50,679 nt of DNA, from IMG/VR virus record IMGVR_UViG_3300025083_000056, positions 1-50,679 of that record, one strand, 5' to 3'. The notes beneath the pieces are model-generated. The model did not search any database. It was not told the DNA's origin and was given only the letters and a program-made list of their open reading frames with translations. A program made the translations under genes and the position numbers. The stretch's first letter is position 1. The number at the start of each line of letters is the position of its first letter. This document shows, in pieces, positions 43,785-49,814 of this stretch. This stretch comes from a virus.

Positions 43785-44172
43785 TTAATTTAGATTGAAT
43801 TGATTTCTTCTCTTTGACCATCTCCCGAATCATCTTGTCGATGTATGCAATGCGGTCAAGCTTTGCGGTCTCGCTGAAGTATGAATCGACGATGTACTGC
43901 GCAGTCTCAAAGAACGTATCATACCCATCCCACGCAACCATATTGTCGTCATGTGTCCGTTTGTAGTGTATGATGGTCGTTCTGTCCTTATCCAATACAT
44001 CTGAGGTGAGGGAGTCACCGATGTGCTTGGTAAGTGCTACCCCAAATGCGATACGAGGTTGCGTATGCTTGAGGTGTCTCGCTTTCGAATCGAACTCTAT
44101 ACCTATCGTTTTGAAGTATAGATTCAGGGCATCACGCCCGTTGTCGATAAGGGTTAGTGGATTTGAATTCAA
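43777..44172 (-). CDS. DnaA domain IV-like DNA-binding protein
   Basis: The likely start is a TTG at 44172; no ATG or GTG lies at a sensible place. The 131-aa product contains RIAFGVALTKHIGD and LDKDRTTIIHYKRTHDD, which resembles the DnaA domain IV signature (RDHSTV helix) that binds DnaA boxes. There is no AAA+ domain. It might bind the phage origin or compete with host DnaA. It overlaps the annealing-protein gene by 8 nt. The similarity is short, so confidence in function is moderate. Confidence 0.6.
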   Translation of the reverse strand: MNSNPLTLIDNGRDALNLYFKTIGIEFDSKARHLKHTQPRIAFGVALTKHIGDSLTSDVLDKDRTTIIHYKRTHDDNMVAWDGYDTFFETAQYIVDSYFSETAKLDRIAYIDKMIREMVKEKKSIQSKLNV

Positions 44173-44192
44173 AGTTAGTGAATTAGTTGCTG

Positions 44193-44540
44193 TTAAACGA
44201 ATTTTCCATGGACTTTTTCTCGAATGTTTGAGTGGATGTCAGCGTAGACCTGCATCGCAAGCATCACAGTCTCCATCTTCTCAGACAGATCGTGTAGCGC
44301 ACCCTCCATGTCAAGCGGAGTGTACGTCTTGCGGGAGGCGTACTGCGGAATCACCATCTCATTGGCGTTCTTGCAGTGCTCGATGAACTCACCGAGTCCT
44401 GCGCTGACAGGCATCTTGGACCATTCAAGAACGTCGAACTCAATGATGTCCTCCATCGCAAACATACGGGCTAGAGTGACAGCCTTTGAGTCGAAGTCAA
44501 ACTCGCTGTTGATGTACTTGATAGCTTCTTCGTTGGTCAT
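44193..44540 (-). CDS. Unknown acidic helical protein
   Basis: This 115-aa protein is helical and acidic at the N-terminus (TNEEAIKYINSEFDFDSKAV) with no motif I recognise. It overlaps the upstream 53-aa gene by 4 nt and is separated from the DnaA-like gene by 20 nt. Confidence 0.7.
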   Translation of the reverse strand: MTNEEAIKYINSEFDFDSKAVTLARMFAMEDIIEFDVLEWSKMPVSAGLGEFIEHCKNANEMVIPQYASRKTYTPLDMEGALHDLSEKMETVMLAMQVYADIHSNIREKVHGKFV

Positions 44541-44698
44541 TTGGGGTACAGGTCTGGGTTTATTCTCATACCCTCCTCAGTTACCACTACGAAGGGTTCG
44601 CTGTGAGTACAGCGCTTCCATGCCAGTTCCAAGCTTGGCGTTACTAAGATACCCCCGTTGCGGAAGTACCCGTAGATAGGTTGACTTTCAATATCCAT
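44537..44698 (-). CDS. Unknown small protein
   Basis: The ATG at 44698 gives 53 aa (MDIESQPIYGYF...NPDLYPK) and overlaps the end of the upstream 56-aa gene; longer readings would overrun that gene. Sequence is aromatic-rich with no family. Confidence 0.65.
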   Translation of the reverse strand: MDIESQPIYGYFRNGGILVTPSLELAWKRCTHSEPFVVVTEEGMRINPDLYPK

Positions 44699-44858
44699 AC
44701 TCTTTTGCGGCTTTGTACGCTTCAAACATTTTGTAACCGAGTTTCTCGTAATTCGGCTGAGCGTAGGATTTGCGTCGCGTCTGCGAATCTTCCCATTGTT
44801 CGTACTCGGTGACGAACACACCCAATAGTATTTCTGCTTGCTTATTCTTCATAGGCAT
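44688..44858 (-). CDS. Unknown small protein (56 aa)
   Basis: An open frame of 56 codons starts at ATG 44858 (a second ATG follows at 44852) and ends in TGA at 44688. The peptide is helical and aromatic (VFVTEYEQWEDSQTRRKSYAQ). It overlaps genes on both sides, as do most members of this operon. It is too short for family assignment. Confidence 0.6.
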   Translation of the reverse strand: MPMKNKQAEILLGVFVTEYEQWEDSQTRRKSYAQPNYEKLGYKMFEAYKAAKEYGY

Positions 44859-45009
44859 CTGATTGTTTTAGTTTAAGTCTCATCTTAGCCTCCCAATCCC
44901 TGACCATGCAGTCAAGAATCATCTTGTCGTTGGGGGAAGCTGTCTCTTCGAACCTTTGTAGGCGGGCTTCTATCTCTTGCCATTTCTTTTCTAAATACTC
45001 GTCGGTCAT
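44842..45009 (-). CDS. Unknown small protein (55 aa)
   Basis: The frame starts with ATG 45009, overlapping the stop of the HTH gene (ATGA), and ends with TAA at 44842. The product is a charged helix (YLEKKWQEIEARLQRFEETA, MVRDWEAKMRLKLK) that may form a coiled coil. No family is recognised. Confidence 0.6.
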   Translation of the reverse strand: MTDEYLEKKWQEIEARLQRFEETASPNDKMILDCMVRDWEAKMRLKLKQSDAYEE

Positions 45010-45485
45010 TGCTTGGGGTTTCTTGAGAACGTGTAGGTGTCGTTGCCGATTGTGAATGTGAAGGAGAATTCTTCGTTGCTTGTTGGTGCTTGCATCTGCT
45101 TTGGTGCTTGAGGGGTTGGTTTGGGTGCTTGTACTGGCGTGGGTGTTGACACGACTCCTGTTTGCGACTTCACTTTGGTTCGCTTCCTTCCGTTAATTGC
45201 CCTGTCCACAGTGGCGGGGCTACACCCAACTGCTTTTGCAATGGCACGATGTGTCACTCCTTTGTCTTTGAGATTCCTGATTTTTTCGTCGCGCTCTTGT
45301 CGCGCTCTGTTTTCGTCTGCGTTTCTGATGTTCATTTCTTCTGCGTGTTTAATTATTTTTTTGATTTGATTCTTACTGATTCGGTACACTCGTTCGATTT
45401 CCTCGATGCTTGCACCGCGATGGAAGTACATACGTCTCACGCCTGTATCTACATCTACCGCTGATATTTTTGTCGTGTATTTCAT
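45006..45485 (-). CDS. Double helix-turn-helix regulator
   Basis: This 159-aa protein has two predicted HTH units, ASIEEIERVYRISKNQIKKII (about 25-45) and VTHRAIAKAVGCSPATVDRAI (about 77-98). These are followed by a proline/glutamine-rich linker (PTPVQAPKPTPQAPKQM) and a short beta-hairpin tail (FSFTFTIGNDTYTFSRN). It probably binds DNA to regulate early or middle transcription. It overlaps both neighbours by 4 nt. Confidence 0.72.
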   Translation of the reverse strand: MKYTTKISAVDVDTGVRRMYFHRGASIEEIERVYRISKNQIKKIIKHAEEMNIRNADENRARQERDEKIRNLKDKGVTHRAIAKAVGCSPATVDRAINGRKRTKVKSQTGVVSTPTPVQAPKPTPQAPKQMQAPTSNEEFSFTFTIGNDTYTFSRNPKQ

Positions 45486-46048
45486 GATTCTTGGTCATCT
45501 ACTCCGTGGACTCGGCACTCGAACTTGTTGTCTGCACACAGGTTCTTAAGTGCATTAACGACAGCATCTTCGGAGTAGTCCCCGCACTTGCCGCGCATCC
45601 AGTCAAGGTCGAGTTCGTCGTCGAGGTCGATGAGCTTGTCGAATGACACCTCGAATCCACCGACATACTCCCTCTCTTCGATGTTAATTGTCTGCCCTTC
45701 AAGCTCTGTACATGCGGCCTCCACCCCGTGCTGCACACCCTCACGGAAGATGGCGATGGCTACTGCCTTGGGGATGACGGGCATAGTGGGTTTCTCGGGC
45801 TGTTCAAGGGCGTTGACCTCTGCCTTCAGTCGTTCGTTCTCATCACGTAAGTACTTGACGTTCTTCTCCAACATCTCCCGCTCCTCTTCGAGGGCGGCCT
45901 CCCGCCCTGTCTGTTCGGATGATTGTTTCTTGGCCATCTCTTGGCGGAACTCCATCGACTCGATGGTTTTGTTGGCTGATGAGATAGCGTTCTCTGCATA
46001 GCGGATGGCCGCTTCAAGCTCTTGTTTGGATTCTTGTACTGAATTCAT
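45482..46048 (-). CDS. Coiled-coil protein of unknown function
   Basis: This 188-aa protein starts with a long charged coiled coil (residues about 1-85, with AALEEEREMLEKNVKYLRDEN) and continues in an acidic alpha/beta region (FDKLIDLDDELDLDWMRG). The C-terminal part contains C-rich elements (NLCADNKFECRV). No family is recognised. It overlaps the HTH gene and the upstream 63-aa gene by 4 nt each. Confidence 0.7.
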   Translation of the reverse strand: MNSVQESKQELEAAIRYAENAISSANKTIESMEFRQEMAKKQSSEQTGREAALEEEREMLEKNVKYLRDENERLKAEVNALEQPEKPTMPVIPKAVAIAIFREGVQHGVEAACTELEGQTINIEEREYVGGFEVSFDKLIDLDDELDLDWMRGKCGDYSEDAVVNALKNLCADNKFECRVHGVDDQES

Positions 46049-46236
46049 GAGTCGTTATGGTTGATTAGTGTGAGTTGAATTTCGGATTCGTGATTGTTGT
46101 GTAGCGGGTCGAGGAACACTGCATCTACATAGAAGTCGTAGCAGTCTTCGTATGCTGTCGTGTCATGCACCATGATGACAACTGGGTCGTCGTCTTTGCA
46201 GTCAGACAGGCTGTCGATTAGTTCTTTTTTAGTCAT
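46045..46236 (-). CDS. Unknown small acidic protein
   Basis: The ATG at 46236 gives 63 aa (MTKKELIDSLSDCKDDDPVVIMV...) and overlaps the upstream gene end by 8 nt. The KKELIDxLxxxxDDDPVVI pattern is common in small phage proteins of unknown role. Confidence 0.68.
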   Translation of the reverse strand: MTKKELIDSLSDCKDDDPVVIMVHDTTAYEDCYDFYVDAVFLDPLHNNHESEIQLTLINHNDS

Positions 46237-46816
46237 TGTTCTTGGGTTTGGGGATTCGGAAAGCGTGCATCGAGTAGTCGTCAACGTCGATGAAGGCGTG
46301 GTTGCGGTAGTACACAGAGGAGATGAACTCCGTGAGTTGGTACATGTTGGTCTCATGGCAAGTGTACTTGCCTGTGTTGTCCATCACGTCAGACGATACA
46401 CGAGCCACCAAGGACATACACAAGGGGAAGTAGTCCCATGCTTGGGTGGTATCCTGTTGGTCCCACGTCAGCCACATGTGCTCGGTGGTGGGTGCATTCT
46501 TGTAGCGTTCGCAGTCAATCTCGATGATACGGAAGACCTCGACACTAACCTCGTCGCCATTCTCTGCAACGTAGTCGTCATGCTCCATGTCCTCGGGAAC
46601 ACAAGCCTTGTAGTCGTCAGAGTCAGGGGATAAAGTGACGTAGGTACTGTCTCCGTCATGCTCAATCCTGACACACATCTCATCCTCTCGGTAGGTATCG
46701 ACGTGTTGCTTGATGTGCTTGTCTGCGAACCCCCTGTTAGGGAAGAACTCACAAGTGGTGTCGGAGTACCCTTCGAAGAGTCCTGCGACAGCGTGGATTA
46801 CTGCATATTGTTTCAT
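46229..46816 (-). CDS. Acidic early-region protein of unknown function
   Basis: This 195-aa acidic protein has no recognised motif. It is preceded by the leader motif (46827-46837) and by the first conserved hairpin (46852-46894). Several aromatic and histidine residues are spread through it. Small acidic early proteins often inhibit host enzymes or mimic DNA, but nothing specific is visible here. Confidence 0.72.
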   Translation of the reverse strand: MKQYAVIHAVAGLFEGYSDTTCEFFPNRGFADKHIKQHVDTYREDEMCVRIEHDGDSTYVTLSPDSDDYKACVPEDMEHDDYVAENGDEVSVEVFRIIEIDCERYKNAPTTEHMWLTWDQQDTTQAWDYFPLCMSLVARVSSDVMDNTGKYTCHETNMYQLTEFISSVYYRNHAFIDVDDYSMHAFRIPKPKNND

Positions 46817-46851
46817 GCTGATTGAATTGAAGTTTAAGATTTGAAGTGTTC

Positions 46852-46894
46852 GTGTATATCACCTTCTTCGTAAACTCAGAAGGTGTATATACAC
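46852..46894 (-). repeat. Conserved leader hairpin, copy 1
   Basis: The core stem CACCTTCT/AGAAGGTG encloses a 10-nt loop; beyond one bulged T the stem extends by 8 further AT-rich pairs. The loop is identical in the copies at 48805 and 49815. It lies 36-78 nt before the ATG at 46816. It could act as an RNA leader element or as a DNA hairpin promoter. Confidence 0.8.
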
Positions 46895-47235
46895 TCACAC
46901 ATAAGTAGCAGAGGGTGGAGTCGAACCACCACACAAGCTCATACTCGTTGCCATAAGCCCTCGGTAAAGGGTAGAAGGAGTAGATATTGCTGTGTACACA
47001 CCAATGCGATGCCTCCATCGCTAGTGTCACTGCCATGTAACGAATGCAGGTGGAGCCTGAACGTCTAGGTGTCACCCGTTCAGTGGCATTGCTCTCCTTG
47101 CCCGCACTCTCCCTTGATGCTTGTTACCCCACAAGGTATCGGGGCGTGTGGAATATATCTCGACCCTGCCGCATCCACACTTGACGGGATTCAAGGTCAC
47201 TTGTTAGTATGCGTTTAACGTCCGCCGACTAATAG

Positions 47236-47324
47236 AAGGGAGGTTGGGATTCGAACACAACCGCCGTCCGAAAGACCTGCACAAAGGTCTTGGGAGTGGA
47301 CGTGCGCACCGACTGCGCTCCCTT
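47236..47324 (-). ncRNA. tRNA-like cloverleaf (non-canonical)
   Basis: The element has a 6-bp acceptor-like stem (AAGGGA/TCCCTT), a D-arm of GCGC, loop AGTCGGT and GCGC, and an anticodon-like stem CGTCC/GGACG whose 28-nt 'loop' contains a further hairpin (AAGACC/GGTCTT). It ends with a T-arm with the universal loop TTCGAAT in a 7-bp stem with one mismatch. The usual 2-nt link between acceptor and D-arm is absent and no regular 7-nt anticodon loop exists. So it is a tRNA mimic or decayed tRNA, not a translating tRNA. Confidence 0.5.
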
Positions 47325-47333
47325 GATTGAGGT

Positions 47334-47365
47334 GGGGGTGGCGTGACGTTTCACGTCTCACCCCC
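47334..47365 (-). other. GC-rich hairpin
   Basis: A 7-bp GGGGGTG/CACCCCC stem surrounds a perfect 5-bp GACGT/ACGTC hairpin. It lies 35 nt after the stop of the 68-aa gene and could stop or stabilise that transcript, though no T-run follows. Confidence 0.7.
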
Positions 47366-47369
47366 GTGG

Positions 47370-47382
47370 TCAAACTTCAATT
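47370..47382 (+). repeat. Inverted copy of the leader motif
   Basis: The motif TCAAACTTCAATT appears here on the plus strand, so transcripts of the minus strand carry its exact complement (AATTGAAGTTTGA). It lies at the 5' side of the structured region and could pair with the leaders of the early genes. Confidence 0.65.
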
Positions 47383-47399
47383 AACCAATACCTCTAATT

Positions 47400-47606
47400 T
47401 CACCAAAATCCATCCGTCAAGAGGATTCTGTTGTACTCCTGCATCGTCACTCGCTTAAACGATTTCTCGTTGATAGTCAGGATGGGTTGCCTTTGGTCAG
47501 CCCACTTATCCCTCGCCTGCTTACGAGCCGATCGAATGTCAGGCGCCCAGATAGAGTTCCACCCACCCTGATTCCAGTTAAAGATGTAGCAATGATTATT
47601 ATTCAT
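47400..47606 (-). CDS. Unknown small protein
   Basis: This 68-aa protein is aromatic and basic (FNWNQGGWNSIWAPDIRSARKQARDKW). It overlaps the zinc-ribbon gene by 8 nt and is the last gene before the structured gene-free region. No family is recognised. Confidence 0.68.
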   Translation of the reverse strand: MNNNHCYIFNWNQGGWNSIWAPDIRSARKQARDKWADQRQPILTINEKSFKRVTMQEYNRILLTDGFW

Positions 47607-47781
47607 GGTTATCTCTTTCTTTTGGCGTCAATTCAAAGTTCACATCCCATGTGGCTTCGCAGTCTTCGCACTCATAGTCGTGCTCTATCTGAACAAATCC
47701 GTTGTAGGTGTAACCTACCTCTTGTGAGCCGAGGTAAACGCCTTGGCCGCCACACTTGTGGCACTTATCGTAATCTTTCAT
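47599..47781 (-). CDS. Small zinc-ribbon protein
   Basis: The ATG at 47781 gives 60 aa with two CxxC knuckles, CHKCGGQG and CEDCEATW, about 28 residues apart, the pattern of a treble-clef or zinc-ribbon. The C-terminus is acidic (LTPKERDNHE). Such small proteins often bind nucleic acid or RNA polymerase; the partner is unknown. It overlaps the upstream gene by 4 nt. Confidence 0.75.
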   Translation of the reverse strand: MKDYDKCHKCGGQGVYLGSQEVGYTYNGFVQIEHDYECEDCEATWDVNFELTPKERDNHE

Positions 47782-47993
47782 TTGTCTTTTGTTTTGGTTT
47801 TGAGAGGTGGAAGTGTGCCCCACCATACAACCTCTTCGTCGTGGATTCGGAAGCTGAATGACTCCTGAAGGTCAGAGTTCCACACGCTGTCCAACCACAC
47901 TCCGTGGTCGTCAGGGGCGCCCATCACATGAGAGGCCTCAAACCCTGATTCTTGCAGTCTCTTGACTGCTGATTCGCATTGTTCTTGTGTCAT
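47778..47993 (-). CDS. Unknown small protein
   Basis: This 71-aa protein starts MTQEQCESAVKRLQESGFEA and ends with a lysine tail (LKTKTKDK). It overlaps neighbours on both sides by 4 nt. No family is recognised. Confidence 0.68.
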   Translation of the reverse strand: MTQEQCESAVKRLQESGFEASHVMGAPDDHGVWLDSVWNSDLQESFSFRIHDEEVVWWGTLPPLKTKTKDK

Positions 47994-48301
47994 AGGTCAA
48001 TGATTACGCCCTTCTCTTCGAGGGCTTTGATGATGTAGTCAGGGAGTTCGAAGCATCCGTCGTAGCCCGTCAGTGTTGCCTTATCGCCATCGAAGTCAAC
48101 CTCGAGGACGCCTTCTGCATAGAAGCGGTCGCCACCTGTTTCGAGGTCGTAGGTTTCGTACCATCCGCCGTAGCCGTGGTCAGGGTCAATAGACACCTCG
48201 GTGTCCATCTCTACGTTCTTCGCGGCGTCAAGGTCTACGTCGTAGGCCGTCCGCATTGACACGAAGGGAAGTGTGTGTTCGAAGCTGTGTGTGAATTTCA
48301 T
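47990..48301 (-). CDS. Unknown acidic beta-rich protein
   Basis: This 103-aa protein is strongly acidic and beta-rich (VLEVDFDGDKATLTGYDGCFELPDYI). Such composition is shared by several neighbours. A DNA-mimic or inhibitor role is possible but not shown. It overlaps neighbours by 4 nt. Confidence 0.7.
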   Translation of the reverse strand: MKFTHSFEHTLPFVSMRTAYDVDLDAAKNVEMDTEVSIDPDHGYGGWYETYDLETGGDRFYAEGVLEVDFDGDKATLTGYDGCFELPDYIIKALEEKGVIIDL

Positions 48302-48516
48302 TGTGTTTTTGTTTCGATGATTTCGATGACATGCTCTGCAACCAACTCCTCCATGCGGTCGATGACGTCATCCACCTCACCCTCGGTCAGGCCACAGACG
48401 TGGCGGAGGTACTTGTCCAACAGCTTGTATGCGCTGTCTGACGTGGTGTGCTTGTGGTTGAAGCAGTTGCTGATTTCGACTTGGATGTCGAGGTCTGTGA
48501 ATGCTGTAATCGTCAT
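48298..48516 (-). CDS. Unknown small protein
   Basis: This 72-aa protein is acidic and helical (LTEGEVDDVIDRMEELVAEHVI). It overlaps both neighbours by 4 nt. No family is recognised. Confidence 0.68.
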   Translation of the reverse strand: MTITAFTDLDIQVEISNCFNHKHTTSDSAYKLLDKYLRHVCGLTEGEVDDVIDRMEELVAEHVIEIIETKTQ

Positions 48517-48767
48517 GATTTCTTGAGCTTGAAGATGAGGTCGTTGTCCACGTCATTAGCGTAGTCGTCGAGCAGGTTCACGATATCCTGAACTTGGTCA
48601 GGGCTTGGGTTGACCACGTTTGACAGGAGGGAGGCGAAGCCCTTGACGTCATTTGGCACGAGTCGTGCGGCTCGGTTGAGCACATTGAGGTTCTTGCCGA
48701 AGTGGAAGTCATTGAGGTAGAGCACTGCACGCCCCACAGGTTGTCCGAAAAAATTGTCTTTGACCAT
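48513..48767 (-). CDS. Unknown small protein
   Basis: This 84-aa protein (MVKDNFFGQPVGRAVLYLND...) is the first gene after hairpin copy 2 and carries the leader motif in tandem (48779-48796). It heads a six-gene overlapping operon that runs to 47400. No family is recognised. Confidence 0.7.
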   Translation of the reverse strand: MVKDNFFGQPVGRAVLYLNDFHFGKNLNVLNRAARLVPNDVKGFASLLSNVVNPSPDQVQDIVNLLDDYANDVDNDLIFKLKKS

Positions 48768-48804
48768 AATTGGTAGATTTGAAGTTTGAAGTTTGAGAGG
48801 GTTC

Positions 48805-48843
48805 GTATATTACCTTCTTCGTAAACTCAGAAGGTATATATAC
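48805..48843 (-). repeat. Conserved leader hairpin, copy 2
   Basis: The core stem is TACCTTCT/AGAAGGTA, where the outer C-G pair of the other copies has become T-A on both sides. The 10-nt loop is unchanged, and the bulged T and distal GTATAT/ATATAC pairing are kept. This compensatory change supports a selected hairpin. It lies 38-76 nt before the ATG at 48767. Confidence 0.82.
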
Positions 48844-48852
48844 TCACCTCTA

Positions 48853-49023
48853 TTATTGGAAGTCCGTTGTCGAGATGCCGAACTCTCGGAGGTCGATGTA
48901 CACATCAGCGTCAAACGCATCTGACACCATGTGAATGGCCTCCTCGTCCTCCATGACGGAGAAGATGAGGTATGACATCACGAGTTCCTTGTGGCTCATG
49001 CCGTTGAATGGGTTGTCGCTCAT
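48853..49023 (-). CDS. Unknown small acidic protein
   Basis: The ATG at 49023 gives 56 aa and overlaps the stop of the upstream membrane gene (ATGA). Acidic and helical (VMEDEEAIHMVSDAFDADVYI). No family is recognised. Confidence 0.65.
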   Translation of the reverse strand: MSDNPFNGMSHKELVMSYLIFSVMEDEEAIHMVSDAFDADVYIDLREFGISTTDFQ

Positions 49024-49163
49024 CGTACTTGCGTTTTGGCTTCCGCCACGTCCAACAAGTAAGAGATGAACTGGCCGATGCCAGTCAACACGATTCCCCA
49101 CGCCAGTGACATTTGAGCGTACATCAGGAAGGGAACACCGAAGGTTGCAATGAAATCTTGCAT
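49020..49163 (-). CDS. Small membrane protein downstream of hammerhead ribozyme 2
   Basis: The ATG at 49163 is chosen because the leader motif and the ribozyme lie just before it. The 47-aa product is one hydrophobic helix (FGVPFLMYAQMSLAWGIVLTG, then IGQFISYLLDV) with a short polar tail (AEAKTQVR). It may be a holin-like or superinfection-related membrane peptide. After ribozyme cleavage its mRNA would begin 28 nt before the ATG with a 5'-hydroxyl. Confidence 0.7.
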   Translation of the reverse strand: MQDFIATFGVPFLMYAQMSLAWGIVLTGIGQFISYLLDVAEAKTQVR

Positions 49164-49185
49164 AGCAAATTGAAGTTTGAAAATT

Positions 49186-49234
49186 GATACTGACACCAAA
49201 GGTGTTTCGGCTATTGAAGCCTCATCAGAGTACC
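49186..49234 (-). ncRNA. Type I hammerhead ribozyme 2
   Basis: Read on the minus strand: stem I GGUACU, core CUGAUGAG, stem II GGCU/AGCC with loop UCAAU, core GAAA, stem III ACACC/GGUGU with loop UUU, cleavage triplet GUC, then AGUAUC closing stem I. All invariant core bases (CUGANGA, GAAA, UH) are present. Cleavage is expected between 49192 and 49191, leaving a 28-nt leader before the ATG at 49163. The stop codon of the upstream 50-aa gene (49225-49227) lies inside the CUGAUGAG core. Stems I and II differ from ribozyme 1 by paired changes. Confidence 0.93.
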
Positions 49235-49377
49235 TGCTTGACGGACTTGACCCGATGCCCATCAGGGCAAAGGTCAAGCGCTCGTTCCTTGGCGTCCTTG
49301 TCACTTGACGCCTCGAAGGTGACCGCATCCCAATCGTCGCGGTCGAACCCTCGGTAGTGAATCATTCGGTAGGTCAT
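49225..49377 (-). CDS. Unknown small protein ending inside ribozyme 2
   Basis: The frame starts at ATG 49377 (overlapping the 53-aa gene stop) and ends in UGA at 49225, giving 50 aa (MTYRMIHYRGFDRDDWDAV...KSVKQVL). The last codons form stem I of the ribozyme and the stop is part of its core. No family is recognised. Confidence 0.65.
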   Translation of the reverse strand: MTYRMIHYRGFDRDDWDAVTFEASSDKDAKERALDLCPDGHRVKSVKQVL

Positions 49378-49535
49378 GACAAATCTTCGATTTCTTGTGT
49401 GACCATCATCTGCATGTCACATGACATACTTGTGAACTCCTCTGAGTTGTAGTAGGCATCAGCCCCGAACACGTTGTACATGTCCACCATGGCTTGCAAC
49501 TTGGCGATTCTCGCCTGAACATCTGAATTTTTCAT
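49374..49535 (-). CDS. Unknown small protein downstream of hammerhead ribozyme 1
   Basis: The ATG at 49535 gives 53 aa (MKNSDVQARIAKLQAMVDM...), a helical acidic peptide. The ribozyme and leader motif upstream fix the start. It overlaps the next gene by 4 nt. No family is recognised. Confidence 0.68.
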   Translation of the reverse strand: MKNSDVQARIAKLQAMVDMYNVFGADAYYNSEEFTSMSCDMQMMVTQEIEDLS

Positions 49536-49555
49536 TGGAAATGAATTTGAAGTTT

Positions 49556-49607
49556 GATACAGACACCCCGAAGGGTGTTTCGTCCATTGAGGACTCATCA
49601 GTGTACC
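49556..49607 (-). ncRNA. Type I hammerhead ribozyme 1
   Basis: Read on the minus strand: stem I GGUACA, core CUGAUGAG, stem II GUCC/GGAC with loop UCAAU, core GAAA, stem III ACACCC/GGGUGU closed by a UUCG tetraloop, cleavage triplet GUC, then UGUAUC closing stem I (6 bp, one G-U). Stems II and III are closed and stem I is open, so it is type I. Cleavage is expected between 49562 and 49561, leaving a 26-nt leader. The upstream 51-aa gene stops 7 nt before the ribozyme. Confidence 0.95.
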
Positions 49608-49614
49608 TGTGGTG

Positions 49615-49770
49615 TCACATACCCAAGTGGGCTTCGAGTTCTTCGTCGAGGTGGTATTTGAGGATGTAATCCTTTGCAGAGGGGTCGTCACCTAACGTCC
49701 TGTAGACGTCTACACTTGTCATGTAACCTGAAGCGATGACGCAATCGATGATGTCTGAAACGTTTGACAT
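49615..49770 (-). CDS. Unknown small protein upstream of ribozyme 1
   Basis: The frame starts at ATG 49770, 11 nt after the leader motif, and ends in TGA at 49615, giving 51 aa (MSNVSDIIDCVIASGYMT...EELEAHLGM). It is acidic at its C-terminus. Hairpin copy 3 precedes it. No family is recognised. Confidence 0.65.
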   Translation of the reverse strand: MSNVSDIIDCVIASGYMTSVDVYRTLGDDPSAKDYILKYHLDEELEAHLGM

Positions 49771-49814
49771 GATGGTTGAATTGAAGTTTGAATTTCGAGT
49801 TAGAGAGAGGGGTC

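Larger units (their letters stand above)
46900..47395 (-). ncRNA. Gene-free structured region, candidate large non-coding RNA
   Basis: No credible gene lies in 46817-47399, yet the minus strand folds into many helices. Examples are 47334-47365 (7-bp GC stem around a perfect GACGT/ACGTC hairpin), a tRNA-like cloverleaf (47236-47324), 47120-47135, 47057-47083 (7-bp stem) and 47006-47021 (6-bp stem). A long-range AAGGAG/CTCCTT pair (47094-47099 with 46975-46980) encloses the last two. A T-arm-like hairpin with perfect 5-bp stem stands at 46914-46930, and a further T-arm-like sequence near 47180-47200. This density resembles the ornate large RNAs of phages such as GOLLD or ROOL, but I cannot match it to either. 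It may share the early transcript. Confidence 0.6.

Noticed and set aside
46905-46931. Canonical tRNA on the minus strand ending at the T-arm at 46914-46930
   Set aside because: The T-arm is perfect, but no matching 5' acceptor strand, D-arm or 7-nt anticodon loop is found within tRNA distance.
49200-49328. Longer N-terminal extension of the 47-aa membrane protein gene
   Set aside because: The extension would translate through the ribozyme and the whole 50-aa gene; leader motif and ribozyme place the start at 49163.
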